Notes under the pieces: model-generated | The model's database searches: none | What the model was told of the DNA's origin: nothing | Seen by the model: the letters and a program-made list of their open reading frames with translations, nothing else | Source: Brevundimonas naejangsanensis | GTDB lineage: Bacteria > Pseudomonadota > Alphaproteobacteria > Caulobacterales > Caulobacteraceae | Length of the DNA stretch: 64,000 nucleotides | Assembly: GCF_000635915.2 (NCBI RefSeq) | Contig: NZ_CP015614.1 | Coordinates: 2,640,501-2,704,500 of the forward strand | Direction of reading: 5' to 3' | In this document: piece after piece, positions 43,410 to 55,753 of the stretch | Layout of the letters: the number at the start of each line of letters is the position of its first letter | Numbering within the stretch: position 1 is the stretch's first letter | Position numbers and translations under genes: made by a program

Positions 43410-44086
43410 GCGGCGGCGGCCTTCAGGGCCTGGATATTAGCGGCATAGGCGTCCGGCCCGCCCTTGAAGACGAAGGAGCCGGCGACCAGCGCATCGGCCC
43501 CGGCGGCGACGCAGGCCCCGGCGTTGGCGGCGACCACCCCGCCGTCCACTTGCAGGTGCGCCCTTGATCCGGCGCGGTCGAGGATGGCGCGGGCGCGCTC
43601 GATCTTCCGCAGCGAAGTCTCGATGAATTTCTGACCGCCGAAGCCTGGATTGACCGACATGATCAGCACCAGATCGACCAGTTCGACCGCCTCTTCCAGC
43701 ACGCTCAGAGGCGTGGCGGGGTTGAAGACGAGGCCCGCCTTGGCGCCCAGTTGGCGGATGTGGCCGAGCGTGCGGTGGACGTGGGGGCCGCTTTCGGGAT
43801 GGACGCTCATGATGTCGGCGCCCGCCGCGCGATAGGCCTCCAGCCAGTTGTCGACCGGCGCGACCATCAGGTGGACGTCGAACGGAAGGCTGGTGTGCGG
43901 GCGCAGGGCCTTCACCACGTCCGGGCCGATGGTCAGGTTAGGCACGAAATGGCCGTCCATGACATCGACGTGGATCCAGTCGGCGCCGGCCGCCTCAAGC
44001 GCCCGGATTTCCTCGCCCAGGCGAGAGAAGTCGCTGGCCAGGATGGAGGGGCAGATCAGCGGGGCGGTCGCGGCGGTCTGGGTCAT
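43406..44086 (-). CDS. rpe: Ribulose-phosphate 3-epimerase
   Basis: Pentose phosphate enzyme interconverting ribulose- and xylulose-5-phosphate. The 226-residue TIM barrel has ICPSILASDFSRLGEE, HVDVMDGHFVPNLTIG with the metal-binding His and Asp, FDVHLMV, IMSVNPGFGGQKF and QVDGGV. ATG 44086 matches the family start. It leads the rpe-heparinase unit, and its promoter must lie in the 334-base region shared with the second corA. Confidence 0.95.
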   Translation of the reverse strand: MTQTAATAPLICPSILASDFSRLGEEIRALEAAGADWIHVDVMDGHFVPNLTIGPDVVKALRPHTSLPFDVHLMVAPVDNWLEAYRAAGADIMSVHPESGPHVHRTLGHIRQLGAKAGLVFNPATPLSVLEEAVELVDLVLIMSVNPGFGGQKFIETSLRKIERARAILDRAGSRAHLQVDGGVVAANAGACVAAGADALVAGSFVFKGGPDAYAANIQALKAAAA

Positions 44087-44420
44087 GGCCCTGCGACTTA
44101 CGTGGGTGTGAGGCGAGGGGCAAGCCGGGCTGCGGACGCAAGGTCGCGTCTTCTGCATGGATTTCGATCAGGCGGGGCTTTCGCCGGCGCTGGGCGGAAA
44201 GGTCATGCGGAAGCCTCAGCCGGGTCTTGGCGGAGGGGCGGGCGGTTGACCCTGGTTTGCGAACGGGTCAAGACGCCTGCGCCGTCCAGATGCCTGTCGT
44301 GGGGCGGCGTCTTTTTGGAAACCCTCAGATGAACCCCGAAGACCGAAGTCTGTCTTCAACTTCTTCGACGCTCTGAGGACGTTCGCTTCCGCGCGAGCGC
44401 CCTCGCGAAAGGAAGCAACC
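44087..44420 (+). promoter_or_regulatory. Structured leader of the second corA: terminator plus RBS-hiding hairpin
   Basis: AGACGCC (44271-44277) pairs with GGCGTCT (44306-44312), followed by TTTTT, a terminator 105 bases before the corA start. Downstream, GCTTCC (44385-44390) pairs with GGAAGC (44411-44416), and CGCGAG (44392-44397) with CTCGCG (44402-44407). The hidden GGAAG is the ribosome binding site for ATG 44421. The rest of the 334-base gap must hold the rpe promoter. This looks like a two-level regulatory leader, perhaps sensing Mg2+. Confidence 0.5.
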
Positions 44421-45401
44421 ATGCTGAACGCCTATGACTGGCGGGCCGATCGGCTCGTGCGCCTCGATACGACCGTGGATCACGGCCCCGCCTGCTGGAT
44501 CGATCTTGTCTCTCCGACCGCGCAGGAGGCGGCGGCTCTGGAGATCCTGACGGGCATCGACCTCCCCAGCCGCGACGAGATGGACGATGTCGAGCCGTCC
44601 GCCCGTCTTTACGCGGAAGACGGGGGCGTCTTCATGATCGCCGCCGTGGCGACGGATCTAGAGACCCACGATCCGATCAAGACGCCGGTGACCTTCATCC
44701 TGAAGGGCGGGCGGCTGGTGACGGTGAGCTACGGCCAGCCGCGCTCCTTCCAGACCTTCATCGCCCACGCCACCCACAAGCCCGGCGAGCGGCTGGCCAG
44801 CGGCGAGGCCGTGATGATGGGGCTGATCGAAGCGGTGATTGACCGCTACGCCGATGCCCTGGAAACCAAGGGGCTGGAGCTGGACGCCATCTCGCGGATG
44901 ATCTTTCGCAAGCGCGACCCCAAGGCGATGGAGAGCCACAACCTGCAGGCCGTGATCCGCGACATCGGCCGGGCGGGCGACTTCCTGGGCCTGATCCGCG
45001 AGAGCCTGTCCAGCCTGCAGCGCCTGCTGGCCTATCATGCAGCCGTGTCGGGCGCGCGGGCCGGGAGCAAGGCCGATCGCGAGGGGCGCCAGACCGTGCG
45101 TCTGCTGCAGCGGGACGCGGCGGCGCTGAGCGAGCTCAGCGTCTCCATGTCCTCCAAGGTGACCTTCCTGATGGACGCCACCCTGGGCCTGATCAATCTG
45201 GAGCAGAACCAGATCATCAAGATCTTCTCGGTCGCGGCCGTGGCCCTGCTGCCGCCGACGCTGATTGCGTCGATCTACGGCATGAACTTCGACGTCATGC
45301 CGGAACTGCACTGGCGGTACGGCTATCCGGCGGCGGTGGGGGCGATGATCCTGTCGGCGGCTCTGCCCTACTTCGTCTTCCGCAAGAAACGCTGGCTCTA
45401 A
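44421..45401 (+). CDS. corA: CorA-type magnesium/divalent cation transporter (second copy)
   Basis: A 326-residue CorA: cytoplasmic domain, long stalk helix (about 155-265), GMN at 287-289 in YGMNFDVMPELHW, two C-terminal membrane helices and a basic end KKRWL. It is only moderately similar to the copy at 12885 outside the C-terminal third, so the two are old paralogues rather than a recent duplication. AAAGGAAG five bases before the ATG is the ribosome binding site, within the leader hairpin. It ends 4 bases into the convergent TetR gene. Confidence 0.93.
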   Translation: MLNAYDWRADRLVRLDTTVDHGPACWIDLVSPTAQEAAALEILTGIDLPSRDEMDDVEPSARLYAEDGGVFMIAAVATDLETHDPIKTPVTFILKGGRLVTVSYGQPRSFQTFIAHATHKPGERLASGEAVMMGLIEAVIDRYADALETKGLELDAISRMIFRKRDPKAMESHNLQAVIRDIGRAGDFLGLIRESLSSLQRLLAYHAAVSGARAGSKADREGRQTVRLLQRDAAALSELSVSMSSKVTFLMDATLGLINLEQNQIIKIFSVAAVALLPPTLIASIYGMNFDVMPELHWRYGYPAAVGAMILSAALPYFVFRKKRWL

Positions 45402-46129
45402 CCGTCCTGAGACGGGCCGCAGACCGCGCGGAAACCGGCGGCGGCGAAACGCACCATGTAGTCGCAGGCGCTGTCCAGGTCGCCCGACCGGCACAGGCCG
45501 CCGGACAGGCGATCCAGCCGCCCCGTCTCGCCCAGCGTCAGGGTCAGGGCGCCCGACAGGTTGTGCCAGGCCCAATAGAGCTGCTCGTCCCGCGCCTCCG
45601 GCATGATGCGTTTGACCAGTTCAAGCAGGCGTCGGATGGCCGGGTCGAAATAACGGGCCATGGTCTCGCCGCCGAAGGCAGGCTGGGCGTTCGTCTGGGC
45701 CACCAGGGCGGCGTAGTGCTTCCACCCCGGCCCGCCCTTCAGCGACCACTGGAAAGGCGGGCGCAGGAAGGCTTCGAGCAGGCCTTCCAGCGTCATGGCG
45801 GGCCCCGTCGCCTCGGCGTAGCGATCCATGGCGGCGACGCGCTCGCTGTTCCACACCTCGGCGCGGCGGTTGAAGACGGAGTCGAACAGCTCCTTCTTGG
45901 CCCCGAAATAATAGTGGACCAGGGCCGTATCCACGCCCGCCTCGCGCGCCACCTCGCGGATGGTGACGCCATAGAAGCCGTGCTTGGAAAACAGGTCCTC
46001 GGCCGCATTCATGATGGCGTCGCGGGTCTCTCCAACGGCGGACGCCTTGGATTTCTTGGGCCGACCGCGCCGCGCCGGGGCGGCGGGCGAGGGGGGAATC
46101 TGGGGCGGCGGCAGGTCGCTCTTCGTCAT
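45398..46129 (-). CDS. TetR family transcriptional regulator
   Basis: A 243-residue regulator. The first 33 residues are Pro/Ala/Lys-rich with RRGRPKKSKA, a possible extra DNA contact. The TetR helix-turn-helix is at about 36-82 (RDAIMNAAEDLFSKHGFYGVTIREVAREAGVDTALVHYYFGAKKELF). The C-terminal ligand domain resembles the RutR/AcrR-type C-terminal family. It is divergent from the TonB-dependent receptor gene and probably controls it; an inverted repeat lies between them. Confidence 0.9.
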   Translation of the reverse strand: MTKSDLPPPQIPPSPAAPARRGRPKKSKASAVGETRDAIMNAAEDLFSKHGFYGVTIREVAREAGVDTALVHYYFGAKKELFDSVFNRRAEVWNSERVAAMDRYAEATGPAMTLEGLLEAFLRPPFQWSLKGGPGWKHYAALVAQTNAQPAFGGETMARYFDPAIRRLLELVKRIMPEARDEQLYWAWHNLSGALTLTLGETGRLDRLSGGLCRSGDLDSACDYMVRFAAAGFRAVCGPSQDG

Positions 46130-46258
46130 GGTCGGAAGCTAGTCGCGCTTTGGGGGTTAGTGCAACGGCGCCACAGGGAGGGCCTTTCCGTGACGCAAAT
46201 CAGGCTTGGCCGTTTGACAGTCGGCCGAAACCCGGTCACCTATGCTGAAAATCATTGA

Positions 46259-46275
46259 ACGCTGAATAAAAGCGT
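46259..46275. promoter_or_regulatory. Candidate operator between TetR and receptor genes
   Basis: ACGCT-GAATAAA-AGCGT is a 17-base inverted repeat 16 bases before the receptor's first ATG. TTGACA at 46214-46219 and TATGCT at 46241-46246 may be promoter boxes, but their spacing of 21 is too long for a standard promoter. Low confidence. Confidence 0.3.
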
Positions 46276-46291
46276 CGATCGGGCCGGAAAC

Positions 46292-48517
46292 ATGATTGGG
46301 ATTGAAATGAACAGACTCGTGAAAACCGCCCTTCTGGCGGGCGCCGCCTTCGGCGTGATGGCTTCGGCCGCGCAGGCGCAACAGGCTCCGGCCATGGAGG
46401 CGCAGGCCTCGACTGTCGACGACATCATCGTCAGCGCGCGCCGCCGTGACGAAGCGCTGAAGGACGTGCCGGTGTCGGTGTCGGCCATGAGCGCCGAGCG
46501 CCTGGAGCAGACCGGCGCTTCGGACATCACCGCCCTGCAGCAGCAGACGCCCAACGCGACCGTCCAGGTGGCGCGCGGGTCCAACTCGACCCTGATTTCC
46601 TTCATTCGCGGCATCGGCCAGCAGGACCCGCTGTGGGGCTTCGAGCCGGGCGTGGGCCTGTATGTCGACGACGTCTATGTGGCGCGCCCGCAAGGCGCCG
46701 TGCTGGACATCTTCGATATCGAGCGCATCGAGGTCCTGCGCGGGCCGCAGGGGTCGCTGTACGGCCGCAACACGGTCGGCGGCGCCATCAAATACGTCAC
46801 GTCGCGTCTGGACCCTGACGCGCCGGAGCTGACGCTACGCGGCGCTTACGGCAGCTACAACCAGATCGATCTGCTGGCCCAGGGCTCGATGCGGGTGACC
46901 GACAAGCTGCGCATCGGCGGCGCCGTCGCCAGCTACAACCGCGACGGCTATGGCGAGAACCTCAACACGGGCGCCGAGCACTACGACAAGGATGTCCTGG
47001 CCGGCCGCGTCAGCGTCGAGTTCCAGCCCACCGACAACACCTTCTTCCGCCTGGCCTATGATCGCGTCGAGGACCGCTCGAACCCGCGTCACGGCCACCG
47101 CGAGAAGGCCGGCGTCGGCCCCGGCGCCGGCGTTCCGGGCAGTGTCTATGACACCTACGCCGGCCTGGGCGACCGCAACAAGGTCACCACCGAAGGCGTC
47201 TCGCTGACGGCTCAGGTCGACCTCAACGACGTGTGGACGGTCAAGTCGATCACCGCCTACCGCTCGGGCGACACCGACACCCTGATCGACTTCGACAACA
47301 CGCCGGCGCCGACGCTGGACGTGCCGGCCATCTACGGCGACCACCAGTTCACCCAGGAATTCCAGGCGCTGTTCAGCACCGACCGCATCCAGGGCGTGGC
47401 GGGGATATTCTACCTGGACGGCACCGCTTCGGGCGCCTTCGACACCATCGCCCAGAACTTCGGCATCGTCATCGGCACGGCCGGTTACGTGAAGACGACC
47501 AGCATCGCGCTGTTCACCGACATCAACCTGGACCTGACCGAACGTCTGCACCTGGGCCTGGGCGCGCGCTATACGGTCGACGACAAGACCGGCCACGTCT
47601 TCCGCGCCAACTATCTGGGCGCGACCCGCAGCCCGCTGCTGGGCGGCGCGGCGCGCGCCCCGATCCTGCTGCGCACCGACTACACGCGCTCGAACAGCTT
47701 CGATCAGTTCACGCCCAAGGCCTCGCTGTCCTACGACTTCTCGGACCGCATCACCGGCTACGCCTCCTACTCCAAGGGCTATAAGTCGGGCGGCTTCGAC
47801 ATGCGCGGCGACGCGATCCTGACGCCGAACACGGTCAACGGCTATCAGCCGGAAACGGTCGACTCGTATGAAATCGGCCTGAAGGGTTCGGCCTTCGACC
47901 GTCGCCTGAGCTTCGCCTCGGCCGTCTTCTACAATGAGTACCAGGACCAGCAGGTCACCACCCAGGTTCCGGCCGTGGGCGGCATCGCCAGCTTCGTCGA
48001 CAACGTCGGTTCGTCCAAGTTCTATGGGGCTGAAGTCGAAGGCTCTCTGATCCTGACCGACAGCCTGACGGCCAACTTCGCCGTCGGCTACCTGGACTCC
48101 AAGTTCGAGCAGTTCCTGCGCTACAACCTGACCACCCAGAAGTACGAGGACATCTCCGACCTGGTCGTGCTGCAGAATGCGCCCAAGTGGACCGGCTACT
48201 TCGGCCTGACGTGGCTCGGCGAAGTGGCCGGCGGCTCGCTGGCGGTGACGCCCTCGGTCAGCTACCGCGATGACTACAGCCAGTTCGAGTTCCCCAACCC
48301 GGTGCTGGACCAGGACGCCTTCGCCCTGGTGGACCTGTCGGTCGTGTGGACGGACCCCAGCAACAAGTGGACCGTCGGCCTGTACGGCAAGAACTTGACC
48401 GATGAGGAATACCGCGTCGGCGCCTACAACTTCGCGGGCGCGGCCTACAACGACTCCCTGATCGGCTACTACGGCCCGCCGCGCACCGTCACGGCGTCGC
48501 TGCAGTACAAGTTCTGA
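46292..48517 (+). CDS. TonB-dependent outer membrane receptor
   Basis: A 741-residue receptor. Signal peptide (MNRLVKTALLAGAAFG... AQAQ), TonB box region VDDIIVSARRRDE, plug domain to about 185 (LRGPQGSLYGRNTVGGAIKYVT) and a 22-strand barrel ending in ASLQYKF with the C-terminal Phe. ATG 46307 is an alternative start with a cleaner signal sequence. The subfamily is the one with VPVSVSAMSAERLEQTGASDI, common in Caulobacterales and Sphingomonadales; many import plant-derived or aromatic compounds, but substrate cannot be told. The TetR and MFS neighbours suggest a dedicated uptake locus. Confidence 0.94.
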   Translation: MIGIEMNRLVKTALLAGAAFGVMASAAQAQQAPAMEAQASTVDDIIVSARRRDEALKDVPVSVSAMSAERLEQTGASDITALQQQTPNATVQVARGSNSTLISFIRGIGQQDPLWGFEPGVGLYVDDVYVARPQGAVLDIFDIERIEVLRGPQGSLYGRNTVGGAIKYVTSRLDPDAPELTLRGAYGSYNQIDLLAQGSMRVTDKLRIGGAVASYNRDGYGENLNTGAEHYDKDVLAGRVSVEFQPTDNTFFRLAYDRVEDRSNPRHGHREKAGVGPGAGVPGSVYDTYAGLGDRNKVTTEGVSLTAQVDLNDVWTVKSITAYRSGDTDTLIDFDNTPAPTLDVPAIYGDHQFTQEFQALFSTDRIQGVAGIFYLDGTASGAFDTIAQNFGIVIGTAGYVKTTSIALFTDINLDLTERLHLGLGARYTVDDKTGHVFRANYLGATRSPLLGGAARAPILLRTDYTRSNSFDQFTPKASLSYDFSDRITGYASYSKGYKSGGFDMRGDAILTPNTVNGYQPETVDSYEIGLKGSAFDRRLSFASAVFYNEYQDQQVTTQVPAVGGIASFVDNVGSSKFYGAEVEGSLILTDSLTANFAVGYLDSKFEQFLRYNLTTQKYEDISDLVVLQNAPKWTGYFGLTWLGEVAGGSLAVTPSVSYRDDYSQFEFPNPVLDQDAFALVDLSVVWTDPSNKWTVGLYGKNLTDEEYRVGAYNFAGAAYNDSLIGYYGPPRTVTASLQYKF

Positions 48518-48555
48518 TCGGGTTTTTTCTCCTGAACGCCTGATCATCTGATCAC

Positions 48556-48592
48556 GGGCGGCGGTTCGCTGGAGCCGCCGCCCTTCTTTTTT
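48556..48592 (+). terminator. Rho-independent terminator after the receptor gene
   Basis: GGGCGGCGGTTC (48556-48567) and GAGCCGCCGCCC (48572-48583) form a stem with one G-T free loop of GCTG, followed by TTCTTTTTT. It lies 38 bases after the receptor stop, so the MFS gene needs its own promoter or readthrough. Confidence 0.88.
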
Positions 48593-48653
48593 CGATGGCG
48601 CGGGGCGGCCAGGCCGTTACCGTCGCGGGACAGCAAACCAGTCGGGGAACGTC

Positions 48654-50027
48654 ATGAGTGAGATCGGAGCGGCCAAGGCCGAAGCAGCGGCGGTCGACGC
48701 CCGCGCCGCTTCGCCGGGCTATCGCTACTATGTGCTGGGGATCCTGATCCTCATCTATATGCTGAACTTCCTGGACCGGCAGATCATCGGCATCCTGGCC
48801 GCGCCGCTGAAGGCGGAGTTCAACCTCAGCGACACTCAGTTCGGCCTGCTGGGCGGCCTGGCTTTCGCCCTGCTGTATTCGACCCTGGCGATCCCCATCG
48901 CCTGGCTGGCGGACCGCTTCAGCCGGGTGTGGATCATGACCGGCGCCCTGACCATCTGGTCCGGCTTCACCGCGCTTTGCGGCGTGGCGGGCGGCTTCGG
49001 CTCTCTGTTCCTGTGCCGGATGGGCGTGGGCATCGGCGAGGCGGGCGGGGTGGCCCCGGCCTATTCCCTGATTTCGGACTATTTTCCCAAGTCGCAGCGG
49101 GCGCGGGCCTTGGCGGCCTATGCTTTCGGCATTCCGCTGGGCATGGCGGCGGGCACGCTCGTGGGCGGCCTGCTGGCGGCGACCTACGGCTGGCGGACCG
49201 CCTTCATCGTCGTCGGGATTCTGGGCGTGCTGGTGGCCCCGGTGCTGCGGCTGACGGTCAAGGATCCCAAGCGCGGCGGCCTGGACGTGGAGCCCTCTAC
49301 GCCGACTGCAGCGCCCGTCGAGGCGCCCAAGGCGCCGCCCTTCATGCAGGTGGTGCGCACCCTGGCGCCCAAGCCCAGCTTCTGGCTGCTGTCGTTCGGC
49401 GCGGCCGCCTCGTCGGTGTGCGGCTACGGCGTCGCCGCCTGGCTGCCCAGCTTCTTCATGCGCAGCTTCGGCCTGAGCCTGTCGCAGACCGCCTGGTATT
49501 ACTCGGCCATCGTCCTGGTCGGCGGGGTGGCGGGCATCTGGTTGGGCGGGTCGATGGCGGATCGCCTGGGCAAGAAGTCCAAGTCGGCCTATCCGCTGAC
49601 GCCGGCGATCGCTTTCCTGATCTCGGTGCCCTGTTTCATCCTGGCGATGAACTCAGGCGCGGTGGTCGGCGCCGTCATGCCGGGCTCGGACCCCAACGGC
49701 TTCGCCTCCCTGGCTCTGGCCTTCGCGATCTTCCTGATCCCCACGGGGCTGAACCTGGTGTGGCTGGGGCCGATCACGGCGGCGGTGCAGCATCTGGGCG
49801 GGCCGTCGATGCGGACCACGGCCTCGGCCCTGTTCCTGCTGATCAACAACCTGCTGGGGATCGCCGTCGGCATCTATTATTTCGGCTGGATGAGCGACCT
49901 GCTGCGTCCGACCTTCGGGGAGGAGAGCCTGCGCTGGGCCATCTATACCGGCATGGGCTTCTACCTGCTGTCCTCGGCCCTGTTCATCTGCGCCTCGCGG
50001 ACGCTGAAGAACGACTGGGTCGACTGA
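48654..50027 (+). CDS. MFS transporter, Spinster-like
   Basis: A 457-residue inner-membrane carrier with 12 predicted helices. LNFLDRQIIGILAAPLKAEFNLSDTQFGLLGGLAFALLYSTLAIPIAWLADRF is the typical Spinster-type first half, with motif A variant ADRFSRVWIM and GIGEAGGVAPAYSLISDYFP. Such proteins commonly sit next to TonB-dependent receptors in Caulobacterales and Sphingomonadales, taking the same ligand across the inner membrane. Direction and substrate are inferred only from context. Confidence 0.92.
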   Translation: MSEIGAAKAEAAAVDARAASPGYRYYVLGILILIYMLNFLDRQIIGILAAPLKAEFNLSDTQFGLLGGLAFALLYSTLAIPIAWLADRFSRVWIMTGALTIWSGFTALCGVAGGFGSLFLCRMGVGIGEAGGVAPAYSLISDYFPKSQRARALAAYAFGIPLGMAAGTLVGGLLAATYGWRTAFIVVGILGVLVAPVLRLTVKDPKRGGLDVEPSTPTAAPVEAPKAPPFMQVVRTLAPKPSFWLLSFGAAASSVCGYGVAAWLPSFFMRSFGLSLSQTAWYYSAIVLVGGVAGIWLGGSMADRLGKKSKSAYPLTPAIAFLISVPCFILAMNSGAVVGAVMPGSDPNGFASLALAFAIFLIPTGLNLVWLGPITAAVQHLGGPSMRTTASALFLLINNLLGIAVGIYYFGWMSDLLRPTFGEESLRWAIYTGMGFYLLSSALFICASRTLKNDWVD

Positions 50028-50114
50028 CCGCCTGAAAAACAGTCTGGGCGGCGGCGGCGCGGTGCAGCCGCCCAGCATTAGAAAATCCTTGTGAGGCCAT
50101 AAACAGACAGGCGG

Positions 50115-50144
50115 TTGCGCTGGCGAAGGCGCGACGCCTATAAG
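50115..50144 (+). promoter_or_regulatory. Candidate sigma-70 promoter of sucC
   Basis: TTGCGC (50115-50120) and TATAAG (50139-50144) are 18 bases apart, about 50 bases before the sucC start. Upstream, CTGGGCGGC (50044-50052) pairs with GCCGCCCAG (50067-50075), possibly ending the MFS transcript. Confidence 0.45.
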
Positions 50145-50192
50145 CGCGGCCAAAGTTTCCACAAACCTCCCTCAGAACGGCGCGGGTCCAAC

Positions 50193-51383
<1,191 letters not shown>

Positions 51384-51439
51384 GGCTCGGCCTTAACGAC
51401 GACCGCCCCGCAGAAACACAGATTTCAGAGCACAGACAC

Positions 51440-52342
51440 ATGTCCATCCTCGTCAATAAGAACACCAAGATCCTGGTCCAGGGCCTGACCGGCAAGACCG
51501 GCAGCTTCCACACCGAACAGGCCCTGGCCTACTACGGCACGCAAATGGTCGGCGGCATCCACCCGGCCAAGGGCGGCCAGACCTGGACCGGTTCGCACGG
51601 CGAAAGCCTGCCGATCTTCGCCTCGGTCGCCGAAGGCAAGGAGCGCACCGGCGCCGACGCCTCGGTGATCTACGTCCCGCCGGCAGGCGCGGCCGACGCC
51701 ATCATCGAAGCCATCGAGGCCGAAATCCCCTTCATCACCTGCATCACCGAAGGCATCCCGGTGCAGGACATGGTGCGCGTCAAGGCGCGCCTGGAGAAGT
51801 CCAAGTCGCGCCTGCTGGGCCCGAACTGCCCCGGCGTCCTGACCCCGGAAGAGTGCAAGATCGGCATCATGCCGGGCTCGATCTTCAAGAAGGGCAACGT
51901 CGGCATCGTCTCGCGCTCGGGCACCCTGACCTATGAAGCCGTGTTCCAGACCACCAACGAAGGCCTGGGCCAGACCACGGCCGTCGGCATCGGGGGCGAC
52001 CCGGTCAAGGGCACCGAGTTCATCGACGTGCTGGAGATGTTCCTGGCCGACGACGCCACTGAGTCCATCATCATGATCGGCGAAATCGGCGGCGCGGCCG
52101 AAGAAGACGCCGCCCAGTTCCTGATCGACGAAGCCAAGAAGGGCCGCAAGAAGCCGATGGCCGGCTTCATCGCGGGCCGCACGGCGCCCAAGGGCCGCAC
52201 CATGGGCCACGCCGGCGCCGTCGTCTCGGGCGGGAAGGGCGATGCAGAATCCAAGATCGCCGCGATGGAGGCTGCGGGCATCCGCGTCTCGCCGTCGCCC
52301 GCGCGTCTGGGCACGACCTTGGTTGAAGTGCTGAAGGGTTAA
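51440..52342 (+). CDS. sucD: Succinyl-CoA synthetase alpha subunit
   Basis: CoA-binding subunit carrying the phosphohistidine intermediate. The 300-residue protein has the N-terminal Rossmann motif [27 protein letters not shown] and catalytic His257 in [14 protein letters not shown]. It follows sucC after 56 bases. A perfect 8 bp hairpin spans its TAA stop codon, and two terminator-like structures follow before sucA. Confidence 0.97.
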   Translation: MSILVNKNTKILVQGLTGKTGSFHTEQALAYYGTQMVGGIHPAKGGQTWTGSHGESLPIFASVAEGKERTGADASVIYVPPAGAADAIIEAIEAEIPFITCITEGIPVQDMVRVKARLEKSKSRLLGPNCPGVLTPEECKIGIMPGSIFKKGNVGIVSRSGTLTYEAVFQTTNEGLGQTTAVGIGGDPVKGTEFIDVLEMFLADDATESIIMIGEIGGAAEEDAAQFLIDEAKKGRKKPMAGFIAGRTAPKGRTMGHAGAVVSGGKGDAESKIAAMEAAGIRVSPSPARLGTTLVEVLKG

Positions 52343-52351
52343 ACCCTTCAG
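52331..52351 (+). other. Hairpin spanning the sucD stop codon
   Basis: CTGAAGGG (52331-52338) pairs perfectly with CCCTTCAG (52344-52351); the TAA stop lies in the loop. A second hairpin, GCGCCTC/GAGGCGC (52354-52371), follows directly. They may protect the 3' end of sucCD mRNA or affect readthrough into sucAB. Confidence 0.55.
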
Positions 52352-52384
52352 CAGCGCCTCTTTGGAGGCGCGGCGCTAACGCTC

Positions 52385-52413
52385 GCGACGCGGTCGCTCG
52401 CTGCTTGAGCGCC
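52385..52413. repeat. 29-base dispersed repeat, copy 2
   Basis: Matches 31707-31735 at 28 of 29 positions; homology extends a few bases upstream. Here it lies downstream of sucD. Confidence 0.75.
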
Positions 52414-52449
52414 GGATTCACTCAAGGGTGGGTTCGGCGTCGGGCGGGG

Positions 52450-52496
52450 GCGGATTGGACTAAAGTCTAGTCGATCCGCGTTCCGGGGACGTTTTT
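52450..52496 (+). ncRNA. Hairpin pair ending in a U tract (attenuator or small RNA candidate)
   Basis: GCGGAT (52450-52455) and GACTA (52458-52462) pair with TAGTC (52468-52472) and ATCCGC (52474-52479). A weak hairpin, CGTTC/GGACG, with TTTTT at 52492-52496 follows. No promoter is evident, so it could equally be the 3' end of sucCD mRNA. Confidence 0.35.
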
Positions 52497-52518
52497 CGCG
52501 CCGTGTGACCTTTTGTAA

Positions 52519-52548
52519 CGCCTCCGGAATCGTCCGGAGGCGTTTTTT
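52519..52548 (+). terminator. Strong Rho-independent terminator between sucD and sucA
   Basis: CGCCTCCGGA (52519-52528) pairs perfectly with TCCGGAGGCG (52533-52542), followed by six T. It divides sucCD from sucAB and implies separate transcription of sucA. Confidence 0.9.
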
Positions 52549-52593
52549 CTTGCGGAATCGACCAAATTCCACCCGCTCCGCCTCCCTTCGGTC

Positions 52594-52622
52594 ATGACCA
52601 GTAAGGAAACAGGGCCTATATG
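52594..52622 (+). promoter_or_regulatory. Candidate promoter of sucA
   Basis: ATGACC (52594-52599) and TATATG (52617-52622) are 17 bases apart, each 4 of 6 to consensus, about 60 bases before the sucA start and after the strong terminator. Confidence 0.4.
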
Positions 52623-52683
52623 AACGGCGCTGCTCTCCGCGCGGCTGTGCGCGGGCGGTTGTAAAGGGACGATTGAAAGAAAA

Positions 52684-55698
<3,015 letters not shown>

Positions 55699-55753
55699 CC
55701 GCCGCGCCTGACCTAAGAAACACGTTAAGTTCAGACACGAAAAGACACTGAAG

